A stretch of 48,788 bases of DNA from Streptomyces tateyamensis (lineage in GTDB: Bacteria; Actinomycetota; Actinomycetes; Streptomycetales; Streptomycetaceae): positions 1 to 48,788 of the forward strand of contig NZ_PYBW01000186.1 in the NCBI RefSeq assembly GCF_003205575.1. The letters are read 5' to 3'. Position 1 is the first letter of the stretch, and the number at the start of each line of letters is the position of its first letter. Shown piece by piece: positions 32,250-40,668 of this stretch. Below the pieces are notes generated by a model. The model did no database searches. It was not told where the DNA came from and worked only from the letters and a program-made list of their open reading frames with translations. Both the position numbers and the translations under genes were made by a program.

Positions 32250-32504
32250 ATGCCGGTGCCGGCGACCTGCCCGACCTGTCCCGTCCCGCTGCTGCTGCTG
32301 GGCCCGGGCGCGGTGACCGGCGGCCGGCCCGAGCAGGTGCTCGCGCACCTGGACGGCCGCTGGCCGGCCGAGGCGGCGGCCGAGTACGTCGCGCTCGACC
32401 TCGACCCGGTCGACCAGGCGGTCGCCGGGACGGCACAGGTGCGGGCCGAAAGCTGGCTCGCCCTGCTCCGCGGCTTCGCCGCCGAACTGGAGGCCGGCAC
32501 CTAG
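32250..32504 (+). CDS. Hypothetical small protein
   Basis: 84 residues from ATG 32250 (an in-frame GTG at 32235 would add five). A CPTCPVPLLLLGPGA start is followed by an acidic, Ala-rich helical body (GGRPEQVLAHLDGRWPAEAAAEYVALDLDPVDQAVAGTAQVRAESWLALLRGFAAELEA). No domain recognised. A CPTC motif near the start could bind metal or form a disulfide. Codon bias is normal. It lies between the S53 peptidase and a membrane protein on the same strand, 92 bases after the peptidase. Confidence 0.5.
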   Translation: MPVPATCPTCPVPLLLLGPGAVTGGRPEQVLAHLDGRWPAEAAAEYVALDLDPVDQAVAGTAQVRAESWLALLRGFAAELEAGT

Positions 32505-32630
32505 CACCACCCACCCGGTCAAGCGCCACGGACTCCCCGGTCAAGCGCCAGGGACTCCCCGGGCAGGCGGCGCCCTCCGCGAGCGGGAGAGCCGATGGCA
32601 GGCCTCGGCCGTGGGTGTCAGCATCGGACT

Positions 32631-33377
32631 ATGGGCGATTGGTACACGCGCGAGATCCTGGATCCGGGGAAGCAGCCGCTGCTGGTGATGCTGGTGGCGT
32701 TCATCGTGACCTTCCTGTTCATCCGCTTCAGCGTGCGGATGATCCGGGCCGAGGTCTCCTGGTGGCCGAAGAACGTCGAGTCCGGCGGCCTGCACATCCA
32801 CCACGTGGTCTTCGGCATGGTGTTCGCCGTCGTCGCGGGGATCGGGCTGGCCTCGGCGCTGGGCGGTCACCGGCCGTGGTCGGAGATCTTCGCCGGCCTG
32901 TTCGGGGTGGGAATCGCGCTGGTGCTGGACGAGTTCGCGCTGGTCCTGCGGCTGGAGGACGTGTACTGGTCGGAGGCGGGGCGGCTGTCGGTGGACGCGG
33001 TGGTGCTCGGGGCCGCCGCCATGGGGCTGCTGGTGCTCGGCGCGGCCCCGTTCGGCGTGAGCGACGCCTCCGCGAACGGTGAGCCCGTCTCGGGCTGGCA
33101 CTACCTGGTGCTGGTGCTGGTCAACGGCGGCCTCGCGCTGGTGGCCCTCGCCAAGGGCAAGGTGTTCACCGGACTGCTGGGCATGCTGGTGCCGGTGTTC
33201 GCGGTGGTCGGTGCGCTGCGGCTGGCCCGGCCGGGCTCGCTGTGGGCGTACAAGTACTACCGCGAGGGGAGCGCCAAGGCCCGGCGGGCGCAGCGGCGCG
33301 AGGAGCGGGGCAGCTGGGCGCGCCGGCTCCGGGTGCGCCTGTACGACGCCATCGCCGGCAAGCCCTCGCAGCCCTAG
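32631..33377 (+). CDS. Conserved integral membrane protein
   Basis: 248 residues from ATG 32631; no ribosome site, so possibly leaderless. About six helices, beginning KQPLLVMLVAFIVTFLFIRFSVRMIRA, then a hydrophilic loop with a distinctive SGGLHIHHVVFGMVFAVVAG (HIHH) and an acidic pair DEFALVLRLEDVYWSEAGR between helices. The C-terminal 40 residues are strongly basic (KYYREGSAKARRAQRREERG). The HIHH and E/D clusters inside a membrane protein suggest metal binding, but this is inference. Streptomycetes carry similar membrane proteins of unknown function. Tail-to-tail with the next gene, 26-base gap. Confidence 0.8.
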   Translation: MGDWYTREILDPGKQPLLVMLVAFIVTFLFIRFSVRMIRAEVSWWPKNVESGGLHIHHVVFGMVFAVVAGIGLASALGGHRPWSEIFAGLFGVGIALVLDEFALVLRLEDVYWSEAGRLSVDAVVLGAAAMGLLVLGAAPFGVSDASANGEPVSGWHYLVLVLVNGGLALVALAKGKVFTGLLGMLVPVFAVVGALRLARPGSLWAYKYYREGSAKARRAQRREERGSWARRLRVRLYDAIAGKPSQP

Positions 33378-33403
33378 CCCCAGCCGTACCGGCTCCTGCG
33401 GGT

Positions 33404-33958
33404 TCAGTGCCCGGCGGCCAGCTTGACCAGTACCACCACCGCTCCTACGGCGAGGTCCATCAGGCCCACGACCACCGCGGCGATCCGGCCTCCTCCCATC
33501 CGCAGGCCGGCCGCGCAGCCCCAGACGAACAGGGATCCGGCGCTCAGCCAGGCGGCCGAGTAGAGCGCCGTGGGCAGTTCCATGGCGCCCAGGGCGGACA
33601 GCCCGATCAGGACCAGCGGGCCGACGGCGGCGGCGAGCAGCGGGCTGCTGACGAAGAGCAGCCGGCGCAGTTCGGCCCCGCGGGCGAGGCTTCCGTAGAC
33701 CACCCGATGGGCCTGCTGGTCGGCCACGATCGTCGCCAGCCACAGGCCGAGGGCAGTGGCCAGGACGGCGACAGCCGCTCTCGCGTGGGACTGGTGCTCG
33801 GCCTGCGCGAGGCCGAGTGCCACCGCCATCACGGTGAGCGTGGCGTAGACGCGCTCCTTGAGACGCTCAGCGACGATCGCGGGGGATGCCGTCAGAGCTG
33901 CCGCGGACTGCGCCGCCCCGGACGGCGGGTTCGGCGGGATCGTGCTGCCATCGGCCAT
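33404..33958 (-). CDS. Small membrane protein, function unknown
   Basis: 184 residues from ATG 33958; the open frame extends to 34027, but the ATG follows a TACCGT box at the right distance (33970-33965) for a leaderless transcript. Four predicted helices: YATLTVMAVALGLAQAEHQ, AAVAVLATALGLWLATIVADQQ, LLFVSSPLLAAAVGPLVLIGLSAL, AAWLSAGSLFVWGCAAGLRMGG with VVVGLMDLAVGAVVVLVKLAAG. No catalytic motif. It follows the AfsR-type copy 2 gene on the minus strand with a 65-base gap and may belong to its transcription unit. Confidence 0.75.
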   Translation of the reverse strand: MADGSTIPPNPPSGAAQSAAALTASPAIVAERLKERVYATLTVMAVALGLAQAEHQSHARAAVAVLATALGLWLATIVADQQAHRVVYGSLARGAELRRLLFVSSPLLAAAVGPLVLIGLSALGAMELPTALYSAAWLSAGSLFVWGCAAGLRMGGGRIAAVVVGLMDLAVGAVVVLVKLAAGH

Positions 33959-34023
33959 GTGCAGACGGTACGGTCGGGAGCGGCCCGGGCCTGGCAGGCA
34001 CGGCGGAGCACCAAACGCGTCCG

Positions 34024-36909
34024 TCAACCAGCGCTCTTCCTGGAACCCCAGTGGTCAGTTCGCGCGGGCGGGAGCGCGTCGAGGCCGCGGCGGCCCTTGC
34101 CGACGTGGTCGGGGAGGCGGTACTTGCGGCCGAGGTCGAGGATGCGCTCGAAGCAGGTGCGGGCCTGCTGCCACTGCCCGAAGTGGGCGTGGGTGCGGCC
34201 GGTGAGGTCCAGCAGGTCGGCGGTACCCACGACGTCTCCGAGCTGCTCGCAGATCTCCAGCGCCTCGCCCAGCGCCGCGAAGGCCTCCTCCTGCCGCCCG
34301 AGCCCGCGCAGCGCGTCGCCGAGGTTGGCCAGCATGCAGGCGGTGTTGGCCAGGTTGCTCTCGGTGCGGGCGAGGGCGAGCGCCTGCTGGAAGCGCTGCT
34401 CCGCGCCCTGGTAGTCCTCGGCCAGCAGGAGGGCATAAGCCAAGGAGTTGAGGGCCGAGGCCCGGCCCCGGTGGTCGCCGGTGCGCTCGTAGTACTCCCA
34501 GGCCTTGCGTGCGTAGGCCAGTGACCGGTCCCGGTCGGTGGTGGCCAGGGAGAGGCTTCCCAGCACGGACGCCCCGCTCGCGCCGTCGCCGAGTTCCTCG
34601 AAGAGGACCAGTGCCGCTTCGAGCGCCGCCACCGATTCCTCGTAACGCGCCGTCAGCAGGTGGGCAGCGCCGAGGCGGCGCAGGGTCCACGCCTGACCGA
34701 GCGGGTCCGCGTGCTCGCGGGCGGTGCGCAGCGCTGTCCGCAGGCACGCCTCCCAGTCGAAGGCCCACGAGTGGGTCTGGGCGTACCCCATCAGGCCGAC
34801 GGCCAGGCGCCAGGCGAGATCCGGGCGGGGGCCGTGCGCGGCACGGGCGATCGCCTCCGTGAGGACCGGCAGCTCCTGCCGGCACCAGTGCAGCGCGTCT
34901 CGGTTGTCACGGAACCGCGGCACCGGCGCCGGGCAGGGCACGCCGAGTGCGGGCGGTCGCTGGCCGCCGGTGTTCATGGCGGTGAACGCGTCCTCCAGCG
35001 CCAGCGTGTACCAGCTGATCGACCGCAGCAGGGCCGCCGCTCGGACGCCGGCCGGCTCCTCGCGCCGCACCTGCTCGGCCGCGTACTCGCCCAGCAGGTC
35101 GTGGAACCGGTACCGCATGGGCGCGGGTGTCTGCAGCAGGTGGACGTCCACCAGCGCTTCGAGCAGCTCGGCGGCCCGGTGCGCGGGACGGTCCAGCAGG
35201 GCCGCCGCCGCTTCGACCCCCAGGGTCTGCCCCGGCCACAGGCCCAGCAGCCGGAAGGCGCGCGCGGCCTCCCGCTCCGCCTCGACCTCGCTGTCGCGCA
35301 TCGCGGTGTAGCTGCCGTCGAAGGTCGCCTCGACGGCGAGCTGACCTGCGGTCAGTTCCCGCATCCGGCCCGGGCCGCTGTCCAGCCGCTCGACCAGCAC
35401 GCTGGGCAGCCAGGCCGGGCGGGACGCGAGCCGCGCGCCGATGATCCGCAGGGCGAGGGGAAGACCCGCGCAGGCGGCCAGGAGCCGCATGGCCCCGTCC
35501 GGGTCCTGCCGGATCCGCTCGGGGCCGCAGAGCCGGGACAGCAGGGCGCGCTGCTCCTCGACGTCGAGGCTGTCCAGGAAGAGGTGGAGCGCGCCGGGCA
35601 GGTCGGTGAGGGTGTTGCGGGTGGTCACGATCACGGCGCAGTGGCCGGTGCCGGGCAGGAACGGCAGGACCTGCGCGGCGTCGTGGGCGTTGTCGAGGAG
35701 GAGCAGCACGCGCCGCTCGGCCAGGACGCTGCGCAGCAGCGCGGCCCGGTCCTCGGGGTGTTCGGGGATGGCGGAGTTGTTCGAAGGGTCCAGGTCGGCC
35801 AGGAACCCGGCGAGGACGTCCTGCGCGGTGCGCGGTCGGCCCGCGCCGAAGCCGTGCAGGTCCACGTACAGCTGTCCGTCGGGGAAGCGGTGGCTCATGC
35901 CCTCGGCGGCCTGGACGGCCAGGGCGGTCTTGCCGACGCCGCCCATCCCGGAGACGACCGCCACGCGCGGCGCCCGGCCCTGCGCGGCCGCCTCCAGCAG
36001 CTCGGTCAGCGTGTGCAGTTCGGCTTGACGGCCGGTGAAGTCGGCGGTGGCGGCCGGAAGCTGAGCCGGGCCGCCGACGGAGGCCGCGACGGGCTGCGCG
36101 GGTGCGCCGCGTGGGTCCGGAGCTGTCCTGCCCGTAGGGGGAGCCGTCCCGGTCGGGTCCTGCCGCTTCAGCGCCGGATCGGCGTTGAGTATCTGCTGCT
36201 GCAGGGTGCGCAGGCCCTCCCCGGGGTCGATGCCCAGTTCCTGCGCCAGTCGAGCGCGCACCCGGGCGAACACCGCCAGTGCGTCGCCCGGCCGGTCGCT
36301 GCGAAAGAGCGCCAGCATCAGCCGCTCGGCCACGCCTTCACGCGTCGGGAAGGCGTCGAGGAGCGCGGTCAGCTCGGGCACCAGCTGGTGGTGCCGGCCA
36401 AGCGCCAGATCCGCGTCGGCGAGCAACTCGTGCGCCGCGAACCGCTCCTCCTCCAACCGCACCCGCACCGGGCCGGCGAAAGCCGCCTCGACACCGGTCA
36501 GCGCCTCACCACGCCACAACGCCAACCCCTCCCGCACCAGCCGCGCGGCCGACTGCGGATCACCGGCACCGAACCGGCCACGGGCTTGGCCGACGAAGCG
36601 CCGGAACACCGTCACGTCGAACGCCGACTCCCCGACCGCCAACCGGTAGGCGCCACTGCGCGAGCTCAACGGATCACCGCCGCAGGCCCCCAGGACCTTG
36701 CGCAGCTCCGACAACGCGGTGTGCACCTGACCGCGGGCACTCGCCGGCGGCCGCTCGCCCCACAGCGCGTCCACCACCTGCTCGGTGCTCACGAACCGGT
36801 TGGCATTCAGCAGCAGGTACCCGAGCAGCGCCAACCGCCGCGGCCGCCCCACCACGACCCGCTCGTCCCCCGAGCTCACCTCGAACGAACCGAGAACCCC
36901 GTAACGCAT
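34024..36909 (-). CDS. AfsR-type SARP regulator (winged helix-BTAD-NB-ARC-TPR), copy 2
   Basis: 961 residues from ATG 36909, the start matching the domain boundary MRYGVLGSFEVSSGDERVVVG; ATG 36927 with AGGGGG upstream would add six. Winged helix about 1-95, BTAD 95-245, a Pro-rich linker near 250-285, NB-ARC with Walker A GMGGVGKT near 320, Walker B VLLLLDNA and GLPLALR, then TPRs. The N-terminal halves of copies 1 and 2 are alike throughout (NRFVSTEQVVDALWGERPPASARGQVHTALSELRKVLG versus NQYVTTERLVDALWGEAPPASARGQLHTALSELRKLLG), so they are paralogues. It is divergent from the KAS III-ACP genes with 385 bases between starts, making it the best candidate activator of that set. Confidence 0.92.
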   Translation of the reverse strand: MRYGVLGSFEVSSGDERVVVGRPRRLALLGYLLLNANRFVSTEQVVDALWGERPPASARGQVHTALSELRKVLGACGGDPLSSRSGAYRLAVGESAFDVTVFRRFVGQARGRFGAGDPQSAARLVREGLALWRGEALTGVEAAFAGPVRVRLEEERFAAHELLADADLALGRHHQLVPELTALLDAFPTREGVAERLMLALFRSDRPGDALAVFARVRARLAQELGIDPGEGLRTLQQQILNADPALKRQDPTGTAPPTGRTAPDPRGAPAQPVAASVGGPAQLPAATADFTGRQAELHTLTELLEAAAQGRAPRVAVVSGMGGVGKTALAVQAAEGMSHRFPDGQLYVDLHGFGAGRPRTAQDVLAGFLADLDPSNNSAIPEHPEDRAALLRSVLAERRVLLLLDNAHDAAQVLPFLPGTGHCAVIVTTRNTLTDLPGALHLFLDSLDVEEQRALLSRLCGPERIRQDPDGAMRLLAACAGLPLALRIIGARLASRPAWLPSVLVERLDSGPGRMRELTAGQLAVEATFDGSYTAMRDSEVEAEREAARAFRLLGLWPGQTLGVEAAAALLDRPAHRAAELLEALVDVHLLQTPAPMRYRFHDLLGEYAAEQVRREEPAGVRAAALLRSISWYTLALEDAFTAMNTGGQRPPALGVPCPAPVPRFRDNRDALHWCRQELPVLTEAIARAAHGPRPDLAWRLAVGLMGYAQTHSWAFDWEACLRTALRTAREHADPLGQAWTLRRLGAAHLLTARYEESVAALEAALVLFEELGDGASGASVLGSLSLATTDRDRSLAYARKAWEYYERTGDHRGRASALNSLAYALLLAEDYQGAEQRFQQALALARTESNLANTACMLANLGDALRGLGRQEEAFAALGEALEICEQLGDVVGTADLLDLTGRTHAHFGQWQQARTCFERILDLGRKYRLPDHVGKGRRGLDALPPARTDHWGSRKSAG

Positions 36910-36927
36910 GTCCCCCGCCCTGCCCAT

Positions 36928-37294
36928 GAGGCCCACCCCCTGAAGGAGCACCTCACGGGGCCTGCGGTGAGCCGCTCCAACGAGCGTCCAACATACCCTC
37001 ACCAGCACCTGCCACCCACGGGCGCCCGCTCTTCGACGGGGTGTCGGCGGTGCGGATCACCGGCCTGAGGTGACGGCCCGTCATGCGCGAGCTGGGCCAG
37101 TTCGCCCATCAGGGTGATCATCAAATTAGATGGTACCCGGAGCGCTTTCCGTTCACTGTCGCTCTGATCTGCGCAGATCTCGCGATTGGCCGTGCACGCC
37201 CCGGATCTCTCGGTGCAAGTGCAACGTGATTCAAGATCCTCCCTTGCCTACAGTCGGGCTGTCCCTTCGAGGCTTGATCTTGGTGAGGTTACGG
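36928..37294. promoter_or_regulatory. Divergent control region between AfsR-type copy 2 and the acyl gene set
   Basis: About 370 bases with a lower-GC patch at 37110-37135. It includes a perfect 14-bp palindrome GATCTGCGCAGATC (37166-37179), CAAG-containing elements (GTGCAAG 37213-37219, ATTCAAG 37229-37235) and TACAGT at 37249-37254 as a possible -10 lacking a good -35. That layout is common at SARP-activated promoters, but no regular heptamer pair is proven. Confidence 0.4.
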
Positions 37295-38353
37295 GTGTCC
37301 AACGAACTCGGCTCCGCAGCTGCGGTGTTGCAGGGGCTGGGTGGCTGGGTGCCGCCGCGGGTGGTGACCAACGAGGAGCTGCCCGCCTCCTGGGGTGTCG
37401 ACGATGCCTGGGTGCGCCGGCGCACCGGTATCGGCACCCGGCACTGGGCCGACGCCGACACGTCGACCGGGGACGCGGCCGAGCGGGCCGCGCGCCTGGC
37501 GCTGGCGAGCGCCCGGACGCCCCGGGTGGACGCGGTCATCGTGGCCACGTCGACCCCGGACCGGCCGATGCCCGCCACGGCGCCGCAGCTCGCGTCGCGG
37601 CTGGGGCTGGAGGGGGTTGCGGCCTGGGACGTCTCGGCAGCGTGCAGCGGGTTCGTCTACGGGCTGGCCGCCGCCGCAGGCGTGATCTGCGCCGGCATCG
37701 CCGAGCGGGTGCTGCTGGTGGCCGCCGACGTCTACTCCACGCTGATCGCTCCCGAGGACCGCAGCGCGGGGGTGGTGTTCGCGGACGGGGCCGGGGCCGT
37801 GGTGCTGCGCCGGGGCCTGAGCGGGGAGCCCGGCGGTGTGCTGGGCTTCGACCTCGGTAGTGACGGGACCGGTCACCACCTGATCGAAGTGGCCGGCGGC
37901 GGCGCACTGGAGCGGGCCAGGCCCCGGGCCTACCGACCGGCCGACCGGTACTTCCGGATGGACGGTCGCGAGGTCTTCCAGCACGCGGTGACCCGGATGA
38001 CCGAATCCTCGCGCCTGCTGCTGAAGAACGTCGGCTGGACCGCGGCGCACGTGGACCGGCTGGTCGCCCATCAGGCCAACGCCCGCATCCTGAGCGCCGT
38101 GGGCGAGCGCCTGGACATTCCCGCCGACCGGTGCGTCAACCACGTCGAGAGAGTCGGCAACACCGGCGCCGCCTCCATTCCGCTGGCCCTTGCCGACGCC
38201 GCCGCCCGCGAGGACCTGCGGGCCGGGCAGCGGGTGCTGATCACCGCCTTCGGGGCGGGACTCACCTGGGGCTCGGCCGCCCTGCTGTGGCCCGAGCTCG
38301 ACCGCATCGCACCGGTGCACGACACCGGCACCTCCGCCGGCCGCTCGCTCTGA
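37295..38353 (+). CDS. Beta-ketoacyl-ACP synthase III (FabH-like), gene-set member 1
   Basis: 352 residues from GTG 37295 with GAGG 6 bases upstream; the frame opens at 37130, but homology starts at AAVLQGLGGWVPPRVVTNEEL. The KAS III triad is intact: Cys about 117 in SAACSGFVYG, His about 259 in AHQANARI, Asn about 289 in GNTGAAS. WVRRRTGIGTRHW and the end FGAGLTWGSAALLWP are also standard. KAS III condenses an acyl-CoA (or acyl-ACP) with malonyl-ACP. Its position next to an ACP and a second KAS III, away from fatty-acid-synthesis genes, suggests a dedicated starter or acyl-transfer role in a specialised pathway. Confidence 0.92.
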   Translation: MSNELGSAAAVLQGLGGWVPPRVVTNEELPASWGVDDAWVRRRTGIGTRHWADADTSTGDAAERAARLALASARTPRVDAVIVATSTPDRPMPATAPQLASRLGLEGVAAWDVSAACSGFVYGLAAAAGVICAGIAERVLLVAADVYSTLIAPEDRSAGVVFADGAGAVVLRRGLSGEPGGVLGFDLGSDGTGHHLIEVAGGGALERARPRAYRPADRYFRMDGREVFQHAVTRMTESSRLLLKNVGWTAAHVDRLVAHQANARILSAVGERLDIPADRCVNHVERVGNTGAASIPLALADAAAREDLRAGQRVLITAFGAGLTWGSAALLWPELDRIAPVHDTGTSAGRSL

Positions 38354-38384
38354 GCGGTCGCTCCCTCTCCGAAAGGGCACTGCC

Positions 38385-38639
38385 TTGTCACCTGTCCAGA
38401 GCATCCTCCGTTCCGCGCTGACCGCCAAGTTCGAGGTCCCGGGCTCCGCGATCGTCCCGGAGGCCAGCCTGGAGAGCCTGGGCCTGGACTCGCTCTCGCT
38501 GGCCGAACTCGCCCTGATCCTCCAGGAGGAACTCGGCGTCAAGGTCGAGGAGCACGAAACCGCCGGGAGCACCACCGTCGGTGAGCTCAGCCGGGTGCTC
38601 CTCGCCAAGTGCGCGACGGCGACAGCCGGGGCGCAGTAG
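38385..38639 (+). CDS. Acyl carrier protein
   Basis: 84 residues from TTG 38385, ribosome site AAAGGG 7 bases upstream. The phosphopantetheine attachment Ser is about residue 36 in LESLGLDSLSLAELALILQEELG, the DSL motif followed by a typical helix II; VEEHETAGSTTVGELSRVLL completes the four-helix fold. It lies 31 bases after KAS III-1 and is presumably cotranscribed with it. It should carry the acyl chain made by the KAS enzymes and hand it to the downstream acyltransferase-like protein. A hairpin follows at 38664-38696. Confidence 0.9.
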   Translation: MSPVQSILRSALTAKFEVPGSAIVPEASLESLGLDSLSLAELALILQEELGVKVEEHETAGSTTVGELSRVLLAKCATATAGAQ

Positions 38640-38663
38640 CGGAAGCCGCGGCACGGTGACGGT

Positions 38664-38696
38664 CGCCGGGCGGGGGATGGCCACCCCGGCCCGGCG
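38664..38696 (+). terminator. GC-rich hairpin after ACP gene
   Basis: CGCCGGGC-GGGG paired with CCCC-GGCCCGGCG, 8-base loop, one bulge. It may separate or attenuate transcription between ACP and the fusion gene. Confidence 0.45.
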
Positions 38697-38817
38697 CCGG
38701 CCGGGCACGGCAGGGCCATCGCCGAACTGAGCCTTTGTCGGGAGGGCGCGCGCGGACCGCCGCAGGTGCACCCGAGCACGGCCGAACGGTACGTGCTGAT
38801 CCAAGATAGGAACCGCC

Positions 38818-40668
38818 ATGCCGGCTGAATACCCGTCACCCGATGCCGGGTGGCACATCTCCGCCCTACAGATCGCCAAGGACAGCCCGACCGACGGCGA
38901 GCTGGTGGGCCGGACGCGGGAGTTGAGGGCGCGAATCCTCTACGACCGGGGGCGGCGCCCCGACTTCCGCACGCCCGGCGGCCGGTACGCCGACGACCAG
39001 GAACTGGACTTCGGCGCCTGGCACTTCTTCGCCAGGCGCCGCCCGCAGGGCCAGCCCCTGGGATACGTCCGGCTCTCGACTCCCGAGACGAGCGAACTCT
39101 TCCAGAGCAGGGCCTACTTGGGAACGGAGCGCTTCGAGGACGTGCTGCGCGAGTTCGGCCTGGGCCCTGCCGAAACGTTCGAGCACAGCCGACTCGTCGT
39201 CGAGCACCACGCCCGCAAGCTGGGCCTGGGAATCCACCTGAACGCCGTTGCCATCGCGGCCGCACGGCACCTGGGCGCCAAGGCGATGATCGGGACCTCC
39301 GGCACCGCCGACGGCCAGGACCTGTTCCACGAGCGCTTCGGGTTCCGTCCGCTGCCGGGAACGCGCCGGTACGTCGAGCACTACACGGAAGACGTCGTGG
39401 CCATGCTGTACCTGGCGGCGCAGCCGGCCGGAGACTACTGCGACCTGGTCGAACGCCTGCAGGAGGAATTCCCGGCCTTCGTGGCCGCCGCCGAGCCGAT
39501 GCGCGCCGAGGCGGTCCGCCTCACCCGCGAGAGGCAGGCCGCGCGCCCCACCGTCCCGGTCGGCGCCACACGTCCTGAAGGCGAAGAGCGTTGGCAACCG
39601 GTGCTGTTCGACCTGGGGCGGGAACAGGACGCGCAGGCCTTCGAGGCCCTGCTCGCATCCGGACAGGTCCGCGAGGTGCTGGACACGATCGAGGACCAGC
39701 TGACGGAACTGGTCACCAGCCGCGACCCCGCCCTGCGCGGTTCCCCGCGGGCCGTCGCGACGGCCGTCACCGAGCAACTGGCCGGCAGCGGACCGCGGGA
39801 GTACGGCATCTGGGTCTGGTACCCGTGGTCGGGCCGGGTGGTGCACCTCCTGCCCCGTGAGGAGTTCCGCCTGGTGCGCACCGACCGGAACCGGGGCCGG
39901 ATCGAACGCCCGCAGCAGCGGCGGCTGTTGGAACGCCGGGTCGGCATCATCGGCCTCTCGGTCGGCAGCAGTGCCGCCCTCACCTTCGCCATGGAAGGCA
40001 TCGCCGGAGCGTTCAAGCTCGCCGACTTCGACACCCTCAGCCTCTCCAACCTGAACAGACTGCGCGCCGGAGTCCACCACCTGGGGCTCAACAAGTGCGT
40101 GATCGCCGCCCGCCAGATGGCCGAGATCGACCCCTGGCTGGACATCGAGATCTACACCGGTGGTCTGACCGACGACCTGATGGAGGACTTCTTCACCGGC
40201 GGCACGGGACCGATCGACCTGCTCGTCGAGGAGTGCGACACCCCGTACGTGAAGTTCGCGGCCCGCGAGCGTGCCCGCGCCCTGCGGATCCCCGTCGTCA
40301 TGGACGCCAACGACCGCGGGCTGCTGGACGTCGAGCGCTTCGACCTCGAACCCGACCGGCCCCTCCTGCACGGGCTGCTCGGCCAGGCCACTGCACGCGA
40401 CCTGGCCGACCTCACCCACCAGGAAACCGTGGACACCATCCTCGCGATGGTCGGCCGCGACACCATCAGCGCCGACATGGCCGCCGCCATCCCCAGAATC
40501 GGCACCACCCTCAGCAGTTGGCCCCAACTCGCCTCCGGTGTGGCCCTGGGCGGCGCGCTCACCGCGGAGGCGGCCCGCCGCATCCTGCTGGGACTGCCCC
40601 GCCCGTCAGGACGGTTCTACGCCGACCTCGAAACCCTCACCGCCGCCGACCGGAGCACCCTGACGTGA
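38818..40668 (+). CDS. Fusion of GNAT/N-acyl-amino-acid-synthase-like domain with E1/ThiF (Rv1355c-like) domain
   Basis: 616 residues from ATG 38818 (ATAGGAACCGCC upstream). Residues about 30-200 resemble acyl-ACP-using GNAT-fold enzymes (FeeM and AHL-synthase type): RTRELRARILYDRGRRPDF, PLGYVRLSTPET, EHSRLVVEHHARKLGLGIHLNAVAIAAARHLGA, HERFGFRPLPG. Residues about 255-610 match the Rv1355c/MoeY-like E1 family: WVWYPWSGRVVHLLPREEF, RRVGIIGLSVGSSAAL (nucleotide loop, near 375), LSNLNRLRAGVHHLGLNK (Arg and Lys for ATP), LLVEECDTPYVK (Mg2+ Asp), WPQLASGVALGGAL. No zinc CxxC pair and no C-terminal nitroreductase-like part is present. E1 enzymes adenylate carboxylates. Hypothesis: acyl transfer from the ACP to an amine, then carboxylate activation. 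GTGA overlap with KAS III-2. Confidence 0.85.
   Translation: MPAEYPSPDAGWHISALQIAKDSPTDGELVGRTRELRARILYDRGRRPDFRTPGGRYADDQELDFGAWHFFARRRPQGQPLGYVRLSTPETSELFQSRAYLGTERFEDVLREFGLGPAETFEHSRLVVEHHARKLGLGIHLNAVAIAAARHLGAKAMIGTSGTADGQDLFHERFGFRPLPGTRRYVEHYTEDVVAMLYLAAQPAGDYCDLVERLQEEFPAFVAAAEPMRAEAVRLTRERQAARPTVPVGATRPEGEERWQPVLFDLGREQDAQAFEALLASGQVREVLDTIEDQLTELVTSRDPALRGSPRAVATAVTEQLAGSGPREYGIWVWYPWSGRVVHLLPREEFRLVRTDRNRGRIERPQQRRLLERRVGIIGLSVGSSAALTFAMEGIAGAFKLADFDTLSLSNLNRLRAGVHHLGLNKCVIAARQMAEIDPWLDIEIYTGGLTDDLMEDFFTGGTGPIDLLVEECDTPYVKFAARERARALRIPVVMDANDRGLLDVERFDLEPDRPLLHGLLGQATARDLADLTHQETVDTILAMVGRDTISADMAAAIPRIGTTLSSWPQLASGVALGGALTAEAARRILLGLPRPSGRFYADLETLTAADRSTLT

Noticed and set aside
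34660..37068. 802-codon plus-strand ORF inside the AfsR-type copy 2 gene
   Set aside because: Antisense shadow of the NB-ARC/TPR coding sequence.
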